64,000 nucleotides of DNA, from assembly GCA_012842605.1 (NCBI GenBank), contig DUSN01000092.1:1-64000 (forward strand), written 5' to 3'. Of this stretch, positions 28,453-38,500 are shown piece after piece; position 1 is the stretch's first letter, and every line of letters begins with the position of its first letter. The notes under the pieces are model-generated. The model saw only the letters and a list, made by a program, of their open reading frames with translations, ran no database searches and was not told the origin of the DNA. The position numbers were made by a program, and so were the translations under genes. This stretch comes from Clostridiales bacterium (GTDB taxonomy: Bacteria; Bacillota; Clostridia; Caldicoprobacterales; DTU083).

Positions 28453-29607
28453 ATGGACCTGGGACACTCGGTGGACACCCTGTTTTTTCTCAATTCCTGC
28501 AAGAGCAGGAGAATATCCAGCTATGACAAGACCGGCGGCAATCATGACTGGGTGGATATCAGGCCCGGTGAAACCAAAACAATTGCAGAAATAAACTGCT
28601 CGGGCATCATACGCCATATATGGTGTACCGTATGGGTTGGAGACGAGAACTGGCAGGCTGAAGACTATTACCTGCGAAAGCTTATTTTGCGGATGTACTG
28701 GGATAATGAGGAAAACCCAAGTGTTGAGGTTCCGCTTGGGGACTTCTTTGGAATAGGCCATGGTATATCCAAAAACTACTATTCGGCTGCGCTGTCCATG
28801 AGCCCGGAAGACGGCAGAGCCATGAACTGCTTTTTCCCCATGCCCTTCAGGGAAAAAGCATTGATCACGGTTGAAAGCAAATGCAAAAACTCAGCTAACT
28901 TCTATTTCTATATTGACTATGAAGAATATGAGAAAATGCCCGATAACCATGAGATAGGCTATTTTCATGCCCAATGGAATCGTGAATACAATACCAATGG
29001 CTGGGCACCTATTGAGCCCGGCTTGCTGGACCGGGAAAAGGCCAATGTCCCGGGAGAGCCTGCATGGTATCCGGCAGCCTGGCTGCGCAAAAACACCGAT
29101 GGTAAGGATAATTACTGTATACTGGAAGCAGAGGGCAAGGGTAAGTATGTAGGCTGCAACCTGAATATAGACGTCTTTGAAAGGCAGGCCAACGACTGGT
29201 ACGGGGAAGGGGATGACATGATTTTCATAGACGGCGAGCAATGGCCCCCGTCCCTTCACGGTACCGGAACCGAGGATTACTTCAATACTGCATTCGGCCC
29301 TACTCAGGAATTCTGTACTCCATGGCATGGCATCACGGTATACAGCGGAAATGAGGCAGGTTTCAAGTGGGGCGGCAAGAACAGCATGTACCGGCTTCAT
29401 GTGCAGGATCCCATTCATTTTGAGAAATCCATTAGGGTGACTATTGAGCACGGTCATGCCAACAAGCTTTCCAATGATTATTCCAGCACCGCCTATTGGT
29501 ATCAGACAGAGCCTCATAAGCCGTTTAAGCCCATATGGCCGCTGCTCAGCCAGGACAAGAGAATATCCGGCGAATCCGCTGATAAGGAAGGAGAATCTGA
29601 CAAATGA
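28453..29607 (+). CDS. DUF2961 / GH172 family protein
   Basis: A 384-residue cytoplasmic protein of the DUF2961 family, now GH172. The hallmark segments are present: SSYDKTGGNHDW near residue 22, VPLGDFFGIGHG near residue 95, and DDMIFIDGEQWPPSLHGTGTEDYF-type sequence near residue 254. Characterised GH172 enzymes act on furanosides: difructose dianhydride I, alpha-D-fructofuranosides and alpha-D-arabinofuranosides. The start codon lies 2 nt after the GH2 stop with AAGGAGGAG inside the GH2 end. The downstream gene overlaps by 4 nt. Family sure, substrate unknown. Confidence 0.88.
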   Translation: MDLGHSVDTLFFLNSCKSRRISSYDKTGGNHDWVDIRPGETKTIAEINCSGIIRHIWCTVWVGDENWQAEDYYLRKLILRMYWDNEENPSVEVPLGDFFGIGHGISKNYYSAALSMSPEDGRAMNCFFPMPFREKALITVESKCKNSANFYFYIDYEEYEKMPDNHEIGYFHAQWNREYNTNGWAPIEPGLLDREKANVPGEPAWYPAAWLRKNTDGKDNYCILEAEGKGKYVGCNLNIDVFERQANDWYGEGDDMIFIDGEQWPPSLHGTGTEDYFNTAFGPTQEFCTPWHGITVYSGNEAGFKWGGKNSMYRLHVQDPIHFEKSIRVTIEHGHANKLSNDYSSTAYWYQTEPHKPFKPIWPLLSQDKRISGESADKEGESDK

Positions 29608-31469
29608 AATTACACAAACCGGTATACCGGCCGCTTAAATTAAAGGAAATCAAACCAGAGGGCTGGCTTAAAAACCAGCTTCGTATTCAGGCTGAAGGCC
29701 TCTCAGGGAATCTGGACAAGTTCTGGCCTGATATTAAGGACAGCCAGTGGATTGGCGGAGAGGCAGAAGGTTGGGAACGAGTGCCCTATTGGCTGGATGG
29801 TTTTCTGCCCCTGGCGTGGCTCCTGGATGATGAGGACTTGAAAAGGCGTGCCGAAACCTATATGGAGAAGATTATCTCAAGACAGCAGGAAGATGGATGG
29901 ATCTGCCCTGACTGGAACAAAAGCCGCAGTCAGTATGATGTATGGGCACTGTTCCTGCTGCTTAAGGTTTTAGTACAATATTATGAAGCTAAGGAAGATG
30001 AAAGGATAGTCGAAGTGGTCCGTAAGGCTTTAATGGCCCTGGATCGTCATATTGACCGTGCGCCGCTGTTTAACTGGGGACAGTTCCGCTGGTTTGAAGG
30101 CCTGGTTGCCATCTGGTGGCTTTATGAGAAAACAGGGGAGGATTGGCTGCTGGATCTGGCCTCCAAGATACGCTCCCAGGGGTTTGACTGGGGCAGGTTC
30201 TTCCGTCACTGGCCATATAGAATGCCGGATGAGAAAAAGCGCTGGAGCTTTATGAGCCATGTGGTTAATAATGCCATGGCATTAAAGGAAGGTGCGCTCA
30301 GCTGGAGATTAACTGGAGACAAGGAAGACCTTGATAGCATTTACAAAATGGCAGAGCTTTTGGATAAATACCATGGCATGGTGACCGGGGTATTTACAGG
30401 TGATGAATGCCTTGCCGGTCTCAGCCCGGTACAGGGGACAGAGCTGTGTGCTGTTGCCGAGTATATGTATTCCCTTGAGCATATAATTTCCGTAACCGGC
30501 GATGCAAAGTGGGGAGACAGGCTGGAGAAGATTGCATATAATGCACTTCCTGCTACCTACAGTCCGGATATGTGGACTCACCAGTACGACCAGCAGGTGA
30601 ATCAAGTAGAATGCAGCAGGCAGCCCGAACCGGTATTCCAGACCAATGGTCCGGAATCCAATCTGTTTGGCCTGGAGCCGAATTTCGGATGCTGCACGGC
30701 AAACCTGAGCCAGGCCTGGCCAAAATTGGCGCTGTCTGCCTGCATGAAGAGCGAAGACGGTTTAGCTGTTGTGGTATATGCCCCCTTTACTGCAAATACC
30801 GTAATCAACGATACAAAAGTTTCTCTCAGCGTGAATACCGATTATCCGTTCAGGGACAAAATCCGGATTTCTGTTAAGTCTTCCAGGCCGCAGGAATTTA
30901 CTGTCTGGCTTAGGGTTCCTGAATGGACACAAGAGGCTTATGCAGAGATTCAGGATGAGAAAATCCAGCTGAAGGCAGGAGGTTTCCATCCAGTTAAGAG
31001 GGTGTGGTCTCAGGAAACTGAAATTGTACTAGTGCTGCCCATGAAGACGGTTGTACTGGAAAGGCTTAACGGGCTTTATGCCGTTGTGAGGGGTCCTCTG
31101 GTTTATTCACTGGCTATTAAGGAAGAATGGAAACGGGTAAATGAAGATATACCCGGACGGGAATTTCCGCACTGTGATTATGAGGTTTACCCTGCCAGTC
31201 CATGGAATTATGGTTTGTGCATAGATAAAGACAATCCTGAGAAGGACATTGTATTTGAAGAGCACAGCATCGGCTCATGTCCGTTTTCTCCTGAAGGTGC
31301 ACCCATCAGTGCCAAAGTCAAGGCAAAGAAGGTAGATTGGAAGATGGAGAATGGGGCTGCAGCACCGGTACCCGGATTGGAATGGGTTTCAGAGGAAATT
31401 GAAGAGGTCAGGCTGATTCCTTATGGCTGTACTAATCTGCGATTGACCGAAATGCCGCTTGTTGAATAA
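29604..31469 (+). CDS. GH127 (DUF1680) beta-L-arabinofuranosidase-type enzyme
   Basis: A 621-residue cytoplasmic enzyme: an alpha/alpha barrel (residues about 30-410) and C-terminal beta domains. The unusual zinc-thiolate site is complete: E280 and C282 in TELC, C363 and C364 in FGCCTAN. These match Glu338, Cys340, Cys417 and Cys418 of HypBA1, where a cysteine is the nucleophile. The family removes beta-L-arabinofuranose; a relative acts on aceric acid in rhamnogalacturonan II. It overlaps GH172 by 4 nt and closes the first enzyme operon. Confidence 0.9.
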   Translation: MKLHKPVYRPLKLKEIKPEGWLKNQLRIQAEGLSGNLDKFWPDIKDSQWIGGEAEGWERVPYWLDGFLPLAWLLDDEDLKRRAETYMEKIISRQQEDGWICPDWNKSRSQYDVWALFLLLKVLVQYYEAKEDERIVEVVRKALMALDRHIDRAPLFNWGQFRWFEGLVAIWWLYEKTGEDWLLDLASKIRSQGFDWGRFFRHWPYRMPDEKKRWSFMSHVVNNAMALKEGALSWRLTGDKEDLDSIYKMAELLDKYHGMVTGVFTGDECLAGLSPVQGTELCAVAEYMYSLEHIISVTGDAKWGDRLEKIAYNALPATYSPDMWTHQYDQQVNQVECSRQPEPVFQTNGPESNLFGLEPNFGCCTANLSQAWPKLALSACMKSEDGLAVVVYAPFTANTVINDTKVSLSVNTDYPFRDKIRISVKSSRPQEFTVWLRVPEWTQEAYAEIQDEKIQLKAGGFHPVKRVWSQETEIVLVLPMKTVVLERLNGLYAVVRGPLVYSLAIKEEWKRVNEDIPGREFPHCDYEVYPASPWNYGLCIDKDNPEKDIVFEEHSIGSCPFSPEGAPISAKVKAKKVDWKMENGAAAPVPGLEWVSEEIEEVRLIPYGCTNLRLTEMPLVE

Positions 31470-31479
31470 CAAGCGGCAT
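31452..31479 (+). terminator. Perfect hairpin over the GH127 stop codon
   Basis: A perfect 12-bp stem (31452-31463 with 31468-31479) with a GAAT loop contains the TAA stop of the GH127 gene. There is no T-run afterwards, so it may be a weak terminator or an mRNA 3' end protector rather than a standard terminator. Confidence 0.5.
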
Positions 31480-31574
31480 TAATGGGTGGATAAAATGATT
31501 TACCATTGGAGAGAAAAAGTACTAATTATGCAATTTTAAATTTGCATTTACTTGTTAAAATTCTTTTAAATGTA

Positions 31575-31623
31575 TTGACATGTTGAATAAATAAAGATAG
31601 TATATATGGTACAAAGGTACCAT
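31575..31623 (+). promoter_or_regulatory. Promoter of the first sugar importer, with dyad
   Basis: TTGACA (31575-31580), 17-nt spacer, TAGTAT (31598-31603). Immediately after it a perfect inverted repeat ATGGTAC/GTACCAT (31606-31623, 4-nt centre) covers the likely transcription start and may be a second type of operator. Confidence 0.75.
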
Positions 31624-31663
31624 TATTAAGTGAGTATAATGAAGGATGTATGGTATTTATATT

Positions 31664-31679
31664 GGTAAAACGTATTATC
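31664..31679. promoter_or_regulatory. LacI-type operator candidate 3
   Basis: GGTAAAACGTATTATC: nearly identical to candidate 2 (15 of 16 bases). It lies about 55 nt downstream of the predicted start of the importer transcript, the same relative place as candidate 2. The remaining 140 nt of leader before the permease gene hold no gene. Confidence 0.65.
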
Positions 31680-31823
31680 TAAATAAAGTATTACTAAATA
31701 TTTCCTCTATTATCTCTTATATTTATAAGCAATTATACTTAATATATAGAGTCTTTAATATAACAAGTCCGGATGGGTGGCCGTCCGGCAGGATAAAATC
31801 TAACAATTCAGGAGGGAGTAAAT

Positions 31824-32828
31824 TTGGATCAATCTTCTGCCGAAAATCAAACATTGCATACGGCAAGCACAATATCTTACAAGAAAAAGTTCACATTTAA
31901 AGAATTCAAAAAGGGACTGTACAAGGGAAAATATGTTTATTTAATGTTCTTGCCAGTATTCGTTTACTATGTTATTTTCTGTTATCTGCCCATGTACGGC
32001 ATAGTTATTGCTTTTCAGGATTTCAGGCCTGGAATGGATTTCTTTGAAAATGCCAAATGGGTAGGATTCATGCACTTTAGAAACTTCTTATCCAGCCCCA
32101 TTGCGCTTAAGGTTATAAAGAACACTATTATGCTGAACCTTTGGGAACTGGCTTTTGGCTTTCCGGCTCCAATAATTCTGGCTTTATTGCTCAATGAAAT
32201 CCGGGTAAGCTGGTTTAAGAGGACGGTTCAGACTATTTCCTACCTGCCGCACTTCGTAGCACTTGTAGTTATTATAGGTATAGTTAAGGATGTAGTTTCG
32301 ACAGAAGGTTTGATCAATACCCTCCGTTTATATATACATCAATGGATGGGAAACGATCCCTCCACCTTCAAGCCCATAGTGTTTCTTAACCAGCCTCAAT
32401 ATTTCCGGCCCATATATGTGTTTTCAGGCATCTGGCAGGGAGTCGGCTGGGGATCCATTCTGTATATAGCCAACCTGGCTTCCATAGATCCAACTCTGTA
32501 CGAGGCAGCTGAAATTGACGGTGCCGGAAGATTTCGCAAGATGTTCAATATAACCATTCCGGGAATTATGCCTACTATAACAATAATGCTGATATTCGCC
32601 ATAGGCGGTTTGCTGAGCAGCGGGTTTGAAAAGCTTATCCTTCTGTACCAGCCCCTGACCTATGAAGTAGCCGATACCATTGGCACATATATGTACCGTG
32701 TTGGTCTGGAAGAAGCAAAATACAGCCTTTCTGCTGCGGTCAGCCTATTCAGTACAGTTATCAACTTCGGTTTGCTGGTGGGTGTTAATAAGTTAGCTGC
32801 CAAGGTTTCGGAAAACAGCTTGTGGTAA
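31824..32828 (+). CDS. Sugar ABC transporter permease (LplB-like, CUT1)
   Basis: A 334-residue membrane protein with an extra N-terminal soluble stretch and six transmembrane segments. The EAA loop is visible as 'LYEAAEIDGAGRFRKMFNITIPGI'. LplB-type permeases form oligosaccharide importers with a YtcP-like partner and a binding lipoprotein. Start is TTG 31824, 7 nt after GGAGGG; no ATG is near. The second permease follows after 12 nt. No ATPase gene lies in the cluster, so a shared MsmX-like ATPase elsewhere is presumed. Confidence 0.9.
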   Translation: MDQSSAENQTLHTASTISYKKKFTFKEFKKGLYKGKYVYLMFLPVFVYYVIFCYLPMYGIVIAFQDFRPGMDFFENAKWVGFMHFRNFLSSPIALKVIKNTIMLNLWELAFGFPAPIILALLLNEIRVSWFKRTVQTISYLPHFVALVVIIGIVKDVVSTEGLINTLRLYIHQWMGNDPSTFKPIVFLNQPQYFRPIYVFSGIWQGVGWGSILYIANLASIDPTLYEAAEIDGAGRFRKMFNITIPGIMPTITIMLIFAIGGLLSSGFEKLILLYQPLTYEVADTIGTYMYRVGLEEAKYSLSAAVSLFSTVINFGLLVGVNKLAAKVSENSLW

Positions 32829-32840
32829 AGGGGTGATATT

Positions 32841-33728
32841 GTGATATATAAACGTACAATAGGCGATTGGATTTTTGATACGCTGAATTATATATTCATG
32901 GTCTTTCTGATGCTGATTACACTTTATCCTTTCTGGAACATATTTGTTTCGTCAATCAGCAGCCCGGCAGCTATTTCAGCCAAGGGCGCTATGCTGGTAT
33001 GGCCTGAGGGAACCAACCTGGATTCATATGTACTGGTTTTCAAGAACCCGATGATACTGACAGGCTATAGAAATACTTTATTCCTGGTTGTAGTGGGTAC
33101 CTCAATAAATATGCTGATGACTGTCTTCGGCGCATACGCACTTTCACGCAAATGGCTGATGGGAAGAAAATACATGATGCTGCTGATTACGATAACCATG
33201 TTCTTTGGAGGCGGCCTCATTCCATCCTACCTGTTAGTCCGCAAACTTGGTCTGTATGATACCCTGTGGGCAGTTATTCTGCCGGGTGCTGTATCTTCCT
33301 GGAACATAATTATGATGCGCACATACTTTTTGGGAATACCGGACAGCCTGGAAGAATCTGCTCTCATAGACGGTGCTAATGACTTTCAGATTCTATTTAA
33401 AATTACTATTCCGGTTTCAGTTCCGATTATGGCTGTTATGGTGCTGTTCTATGCGGTAGGTCATTGGAATGCATGGTTTGGAGCATCCATTTATATTAGA
33501 AATCAGGACCTGTTTCCCCTGCAGCTGGTATTAAGAAGGATATTGCTGACAGGTGCCAAGCTTCATGAATTTGACCTGGGATATTTGGGCGGAGCCGACA
33601 GGCAGATGATATTCAAGGGATTGAAATATGCAACCGTTGTTGTGGCAACAGTACCTATTTTGATGGTATACCCCTTTATTCAGAAGTACTTTGTAAAAGG
33701 AATAATGATTGGCTCCTTAAAAGGTTAA
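32841..33728 (+). CDS. Sugar ABC transporter permease (YtcP-like, CUT1)
   Basis: A 295-residue membrane protein with six transmembrane segments and the EAA motif 'LEESALIDGANDFQILFKITIPV'. It is the second channel subunit of the importer. The start is GTG after GGGGTG. A C-terminal 'YPFIQKYFVKGIMIGSLKG' ending is typical of this family. Confidence 0.9.
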   Translation: MIYKRTIGDWIFDTLNYIFMVFLMLITLYPFWNIFVSSISSPAAISAKGAMLVWPEGTNLDSYVLVFKNPMILTGYRNTLFLVVVGTSINMLMTVFGAYALSRKWLMGRKYMMLLITITMFFGGGLIPSYLLVRKLGLYDTLWAVILPGAVSSWNIIMMRTYFLGIPDSLEESALIDGANDFQILFKITIPVSVPIMAVMVLFYAVGHWNAWFGASIYIRNQDLFPLQLVLRRILLTGAKLHEFDLGYLGGADRQMIFKGLKYATVVVATVPILMVYPFIQKYFVKGIMIGSLKG

Positions 33729-33864
33729 CCTTTCAACCTTGTCTTAAGTTCAAAACCATAGGCCTTGTCTGCGAAGCTTGCTTCAAAAGCCGGGATGTGC
33801 AGATGCGCGGCTTGGCTTATGTTTTGATATAAAAATTATAAAAAAAATATTAGGAGGTTATTGT

Positions 33865-35472
33865 ATGACAAAGAAAATTTCCTTGTTGCTGGTTGTTCTG
33901 CTGGTTATTCTGTCTTTGGCATCTTGTGCACAGAATAAGCCAGAACCAACTGCTACTCCTGAGCCTACAACACCAGTGGCTACTGAAAAACCAACAGACG
34001 AGCAGCCCACCGAAACAGAATGGGAACCTGCTACATTTAGTATCTGGACCTGGCCCGGTTCCATTGAAAGCTGGGGCGCAAAGGACCTGAATGACGTAGC
34101 TGCATTCCAGGAATTAGAGAAAAGAACAAATACCAGGATTGAATGGGTTATGCAGTCAGACAGTGCTACATTTGACCTGATCATGGCTTCCGGCGATATT
34201 CCTGATGCTGTATATTATGCATGGAACCCGGTCCGTCAGGGTCAGTATGCTGCTGATGGGCTGATTATCGACATTATGCCCTATATTCAGAGCTCTGCAC
34301 CTAACCTTCTTGGTTTGATTGAATCTGATCCTATGGTTAAGAAACAGCTGGTTCGTGATGATGGCAGCGTTTATCTGGTACCCTGGATAACAGCTGACCT
34401 GTCCCTGCTGGCCGGTGAAGGATTTGCAATCCGCCAGGATTGGCTGGATAAGTTCAACCTGCCTGTTCCCAAGAATCCTGAGGAACTGTATCAGGCTCTC
34501 AAGACCTTCCGTGAGCAGGACGCCAACGGCAATGGGGAAAAGGATGAACTGGTTACCGGATATCCCTCCCAGTTCAACAAGTCCGCTTTTGCTTTCGGCA
34601 CCACTGATGGATTCCACATTGCAGAAGACGGCAAAACAGCTGTTTATGGTCCCATGACTGAAAACTACAGGGAATGGCTGAGATGGATGAACAAGCTGTA
34701 TTCCGAAAACCTCATTGACCCCGACTATTTCTCCTGGGACTATGACATTTACATGAAGAAGAACATGGAAAACAGAGTTGCTCTCTATGTTGACAACCCC
34801 GGCGTACTCAACACTATCGTAAAGGATGGAGCAGCTAACGAGTTGGATATTAAATGGACTCCCATGAAGTACATGGAGTACAAAGGCAAGAGCGTAAACT
34901 TCTCCAATGCTTACAAGCGCTATGTACAGCCCTATGGTCTGGCTGTATCCAAGGACTGCGAAGACCCCGCCAGACTGCTCAAATGGATGGACTACTTCTT
35001 TACTGAAGAAGGAAACATCCTGATGAACTGGGGTGTAGAAGGAGTAAGCTACGAAGTAGTTAACGGCGAGAAGAAGTTCTTAGATTCAGTTATGAACGAT
35101 CCTGAACTGGTACCCAGCACTGCTTTGAGTAAGTTTGCACACCCAACATTTATTGGTATTCAGGATCCGAAGGCAAACGATGCTCTTGCTGACGCGTTTA
35201 CACTTGCATGCAGAGAAGCATGGTCTGACACAGATATCTCCGGTGCATGGGAACCCTTTGTAGCATTCACTCCGGAAGAAAATGCTATCAACAGCCAGTA
35301 CAGCACTGACCTTGGAACAATCAAGGACTCCTGGAGAGACGGATTCATCACCGGTGAAAAAGATATAGAAACTGAATGGGATGCTTACCTGAAAGAATTG
35401 GAAGCTTACCATGTACAGGATCTGATTCAGATCAACCAGGCTGCTTTAGACCGTTACCTGGCTAAAAAATAA
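33865..35472 (+). CDS. Extracellular sugar-binding lipoprotein, importer 1
   Basis: A 535-residue solute-binding protein of the large LplA/LipO type (about 500-550 residues). The signal peptide ends in the lipobox LASC with Cys21, followed by a Pro/Thr/Glu-rich linker (residues about 25-55) that lifts the binding domain off the membrane. A Ca-binding-like motif 'DANGNGEKDEL' near residue 220 is common in this subgroup. It captures oligosaccharides for the two permeases encoded upstream. ATG 33865 is 7 nt from AGGAGG. A strong terminator follows. Confidence 0.92.
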   Translation: MTKKISLLLVVLLVILSLASCAQNKPEPTATPEPTTPVATEKPTDEQPTETEWEPATFSIWTWPGSIESWGAKDLNDVAAFQELEKRTNTRIEWVMQSDSATFDLIMASGDIPDAVYYAWNPVRQGQYAADGLIIDIMPYIQSSAPNLLGLIESDPMVKKQLVRDDGSVYLVPWITADLSLLAGEGFAIRQDWLDKFNLPVPKNPEELYQALKTFREQDANGNGEKDELVTGYPSQFNKSAFAFGTTDGFHIAEDGKTAVYGPMTENYREWLRWMNKLYSENLIDPDYFSWDYDIYMKKNMENRVALYVDNPGVLNTIVKDGAANELDIKWTPMKYMEYKGKSVNFSNAYKRYVQPYGLAVSKDCEDPARLLKWMDYFFTEEGNILMNWGVEGVSYEVVNGEKKFLDSVMNDPELVPSTALSKFAHPTFIGIQDPKANDALADAFTLACREAWSDTDISGAWEPFVAFTPEENAINSQYSTDLGTIKDSWRDGFITGEKDIETEWDAYLKELEAYHVQDLIQINQAALDRYLAKK

Positions 35473-35486
35473 TTTCCTTTAACTTC

Positions 35487-35521
35487 AAAACGCCTTCCAG
35501 ACCGGCTGGAAGGCGTTTTTT
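35487..35521 (+). terminator. Terminator of importer operon 1
   Basis: A 14-bp stem (35487-35500 with 35506-35519) around ACCGG, ending in a T-run. Confidence 0.92.
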
Positions 35522-35563
35522 AACAACAGACAAATACCGAGGAAAAATGATACGGAGGTTGCT

Positions 35564-38500
35564 ATGAAACAAGTGATACCGGTACCCGGAATGAAAATTA
35601 CCGAATCTGTGCAATTTGTGCCGGGTGAATATAACTTTTTTGAACATGAAGGCTTGATTATTGACGGCGATGGAATCGTTATTGATGGATGCGGGGCAGT
35701 ATTGGCGGGAGGTCATACAAAACTGTCACAGCATGCCGAAAAGGGAAATACCGATGAGTTTGGATATGAAAGCCTGCAAAAAGCTGATAATGCAAAGGAA
35801 CTGGGCTTTTTTGGGACAGGCATTTTAATAGATGGCAGGAAAAATATTACTATTAAGAATTTAAGAATAAAAGGCTTTGATATAGGAGCCCGTATAGAAC
35901 ACTCAGAAAATATTACACTTGAAAACTGCGATTTTTCAGACTGCTTTACCGATCCCGCCTGGGGCTGGGATGATCATGGCTATCATGGCGGAATTCTGAT
36001 GGTGCATACCCATAGATCCACTATACGCAGGTGCAAAGCCAACCGGGTATGGGACGCATTGAATATGAGATATTCCCATGAAAACATTGTAGTAGAGAAT
36101 GATTTTTCACATACTTCAGATACAGGACTAAAGCTGTGGAATGCCTGCCGCAATCTTATAGAGGACAATGACTTCTCATATGGAATCAGGATTGATCCCG
36201 GTGAAGTGCATGCCCGGGATTCAGCCTGTGTACTTATAGAATCGGGTTCCAATGATAATATTTTCCGCAGGAACAACATGACCCATGGCGGTGACGGATT
36301 GTTTATCCGCGTGCTCAATGGATGGATGTCAACCGGTAACTTATTTGAGGACAACGACTGTTCATATGCCAATAACAATGCAATTGAAGCCTGGGCAGAC
36401 AATAACACATATATCAGGAACAAAGCCAACTATTCCAGCTATGGATTCTGGCTTGGCAATTCTGACAACACTGTGCTTATAGGAAATGAGGTTGCATATA
36501 ACGGCGGGCTGTACCATAATGCTCCAGAGGCTTTTGGAAATGCGGGCATTGCGGTAGTGAACGGCTCCGGAAGCCATTACCTGCTGGAGGGCAATTATAT
36601 TCATGATAACTTCGGCCCCGGTATTGCCATACGCTATAAGAAGGATTATCCCTCATTCCACTGGATTATTCAAAACAACAGGATAGAAAATAACAAAAAC
36701 AGCAATCCCTACAAGGGACATGGAATTTATGTAAAGCATGCCAGGTTCTTAACCTTTGGAAAAAATGAGTTTGCAGGCAATGAAGGTGATGATATATACT
36801 TTGACGGAAATGTCAGTGACGTTGCTTACCTTGAAGGCGGCAGTGAAAAACAGGAACCTGTTAAAATCAAATGTGACTGCAAGCCGATAATTGCCGGCAA
36901 ACCTGTAACCTTCACCGTTAACGATGCAAAAAGGATTCGCTGGGATTTGGGTGACGGTACTGTATGCACCGGCAGCAGCGTTACACATATCTACAAAAAA
37001 AGCGGGTTTTATCGCTTGGCTGTTACCTGCGATAACGGCCAGCAGGCGGCTTTGGATTTCCTTAATGTATATGTATGCGAAGATGCCCCGTTCCTGGATT
37101 TGTCTTCCCAGTCTGTGGTATTGAGCGGTGAAGCTGATAGATATGAATGCAATTTGGATGAAGCCTGGACTGTTACTGGAAATGGCTCTCTTAAGGTTAC
37201 CGCTGCAGGAGGTCTGAAGCATTCTGTTGAATGGAATATCAGGCCGGCAGATTTTGACGACTCCTTGACCTTAAGCGGGTTCTTCAGGTACTTGACCGAC
37301 ACTGAGCCCGATTGGAGGAGTGAGTTAGCCGGTCCCCGGATTTGGTTGATTCAGGATGACAATAACTTCATAGAATACCAGCCGTTATTTAAATTCTCAG
37401 ATCTGTTTTACAATACTGAGGCTCGCAACAACTGGGTTAAGCTGAGGCTGGATGAAGGCTTTGAAGTCAAAGAAACCGGCAGGGTCAGTAAAATCAACAG
37501 GATTAAGATGGCATTTAACAGCACCAGCGAAGGATATACCCATATATATTTTGACGGTTTCTGCATTACGCCTAAATATGAAAAGGAAATCAGGCTTGTC
37601 TCCATAGCAAAGCCTGCTGCTTTTTCGGATTTTCCAAAGGTTCTGTGCGGCGGCAATATTCTTAAAGGAGACAGCCAGGCACCTGTATCCGGGAATCATG
37701 AGCTTTATGGAGATATGACCCACCGTGTAATATTTAAGGGCAATGGATATTATGGTGTGGAGTTTGGAACCACAAGGTATATTGACAGAGTAGATGTATG
37801 GTTTTATGAAAATACTACCGATACCGTCAATTCACATGGCGAACGAGTGCCCCGGTTAGTAAGAGTTGAATGCCTGACAGGCGGTCAATGGAAGACTGTA
37901 TCAGAGACTGAATCTCTGACGCAGCACAGGAACTCATTGAAGTTTGCAGGCCTGCCGGCAGAAGCAGTGAGAGTACATTTAAGCGGAGAAGTAATGGCCG
38001 TATATGGCTTTGAAGTATACAATACACAGGCACTGACAGGGATTGAATGCAGTTCTTCCGTACCTAACAGCCTTAAGGTGGATTATTTTGAAGTCAAACT
38101 TCGCAAGGAACTTAACGGCAATTATAACCCACTTGGTGATCTGATAGCCCGGGTATATACCCTAAATGAGAAGGGTATGCTGGATCAATGCCTGATGGAA
38201 ACCATTATTCCCAAGGACGAGGTGGTATCAGGAGGTATTACCAGGATACCGGCTAACTTATCCGGTCTCGTCAGCAATAAAAAATATGCCCTGGCCTTAG
38301 GTCAAACCGAGACAGCTAAGTCCAGAACAGAAGGCGATTACTACCGCTGGATCGGTGGTCATGCAGGATATAACCAGACCTTTGCCATATTTACCGATGG
38401 TGAAACCCGGCCTTCCGATTATAACTGGGGCACGGCCTGGCTGAAGGTGTATTGCGAAGGCATTTGTGCAGATTACAGCCATGATTCGGAGCATGTGGGC

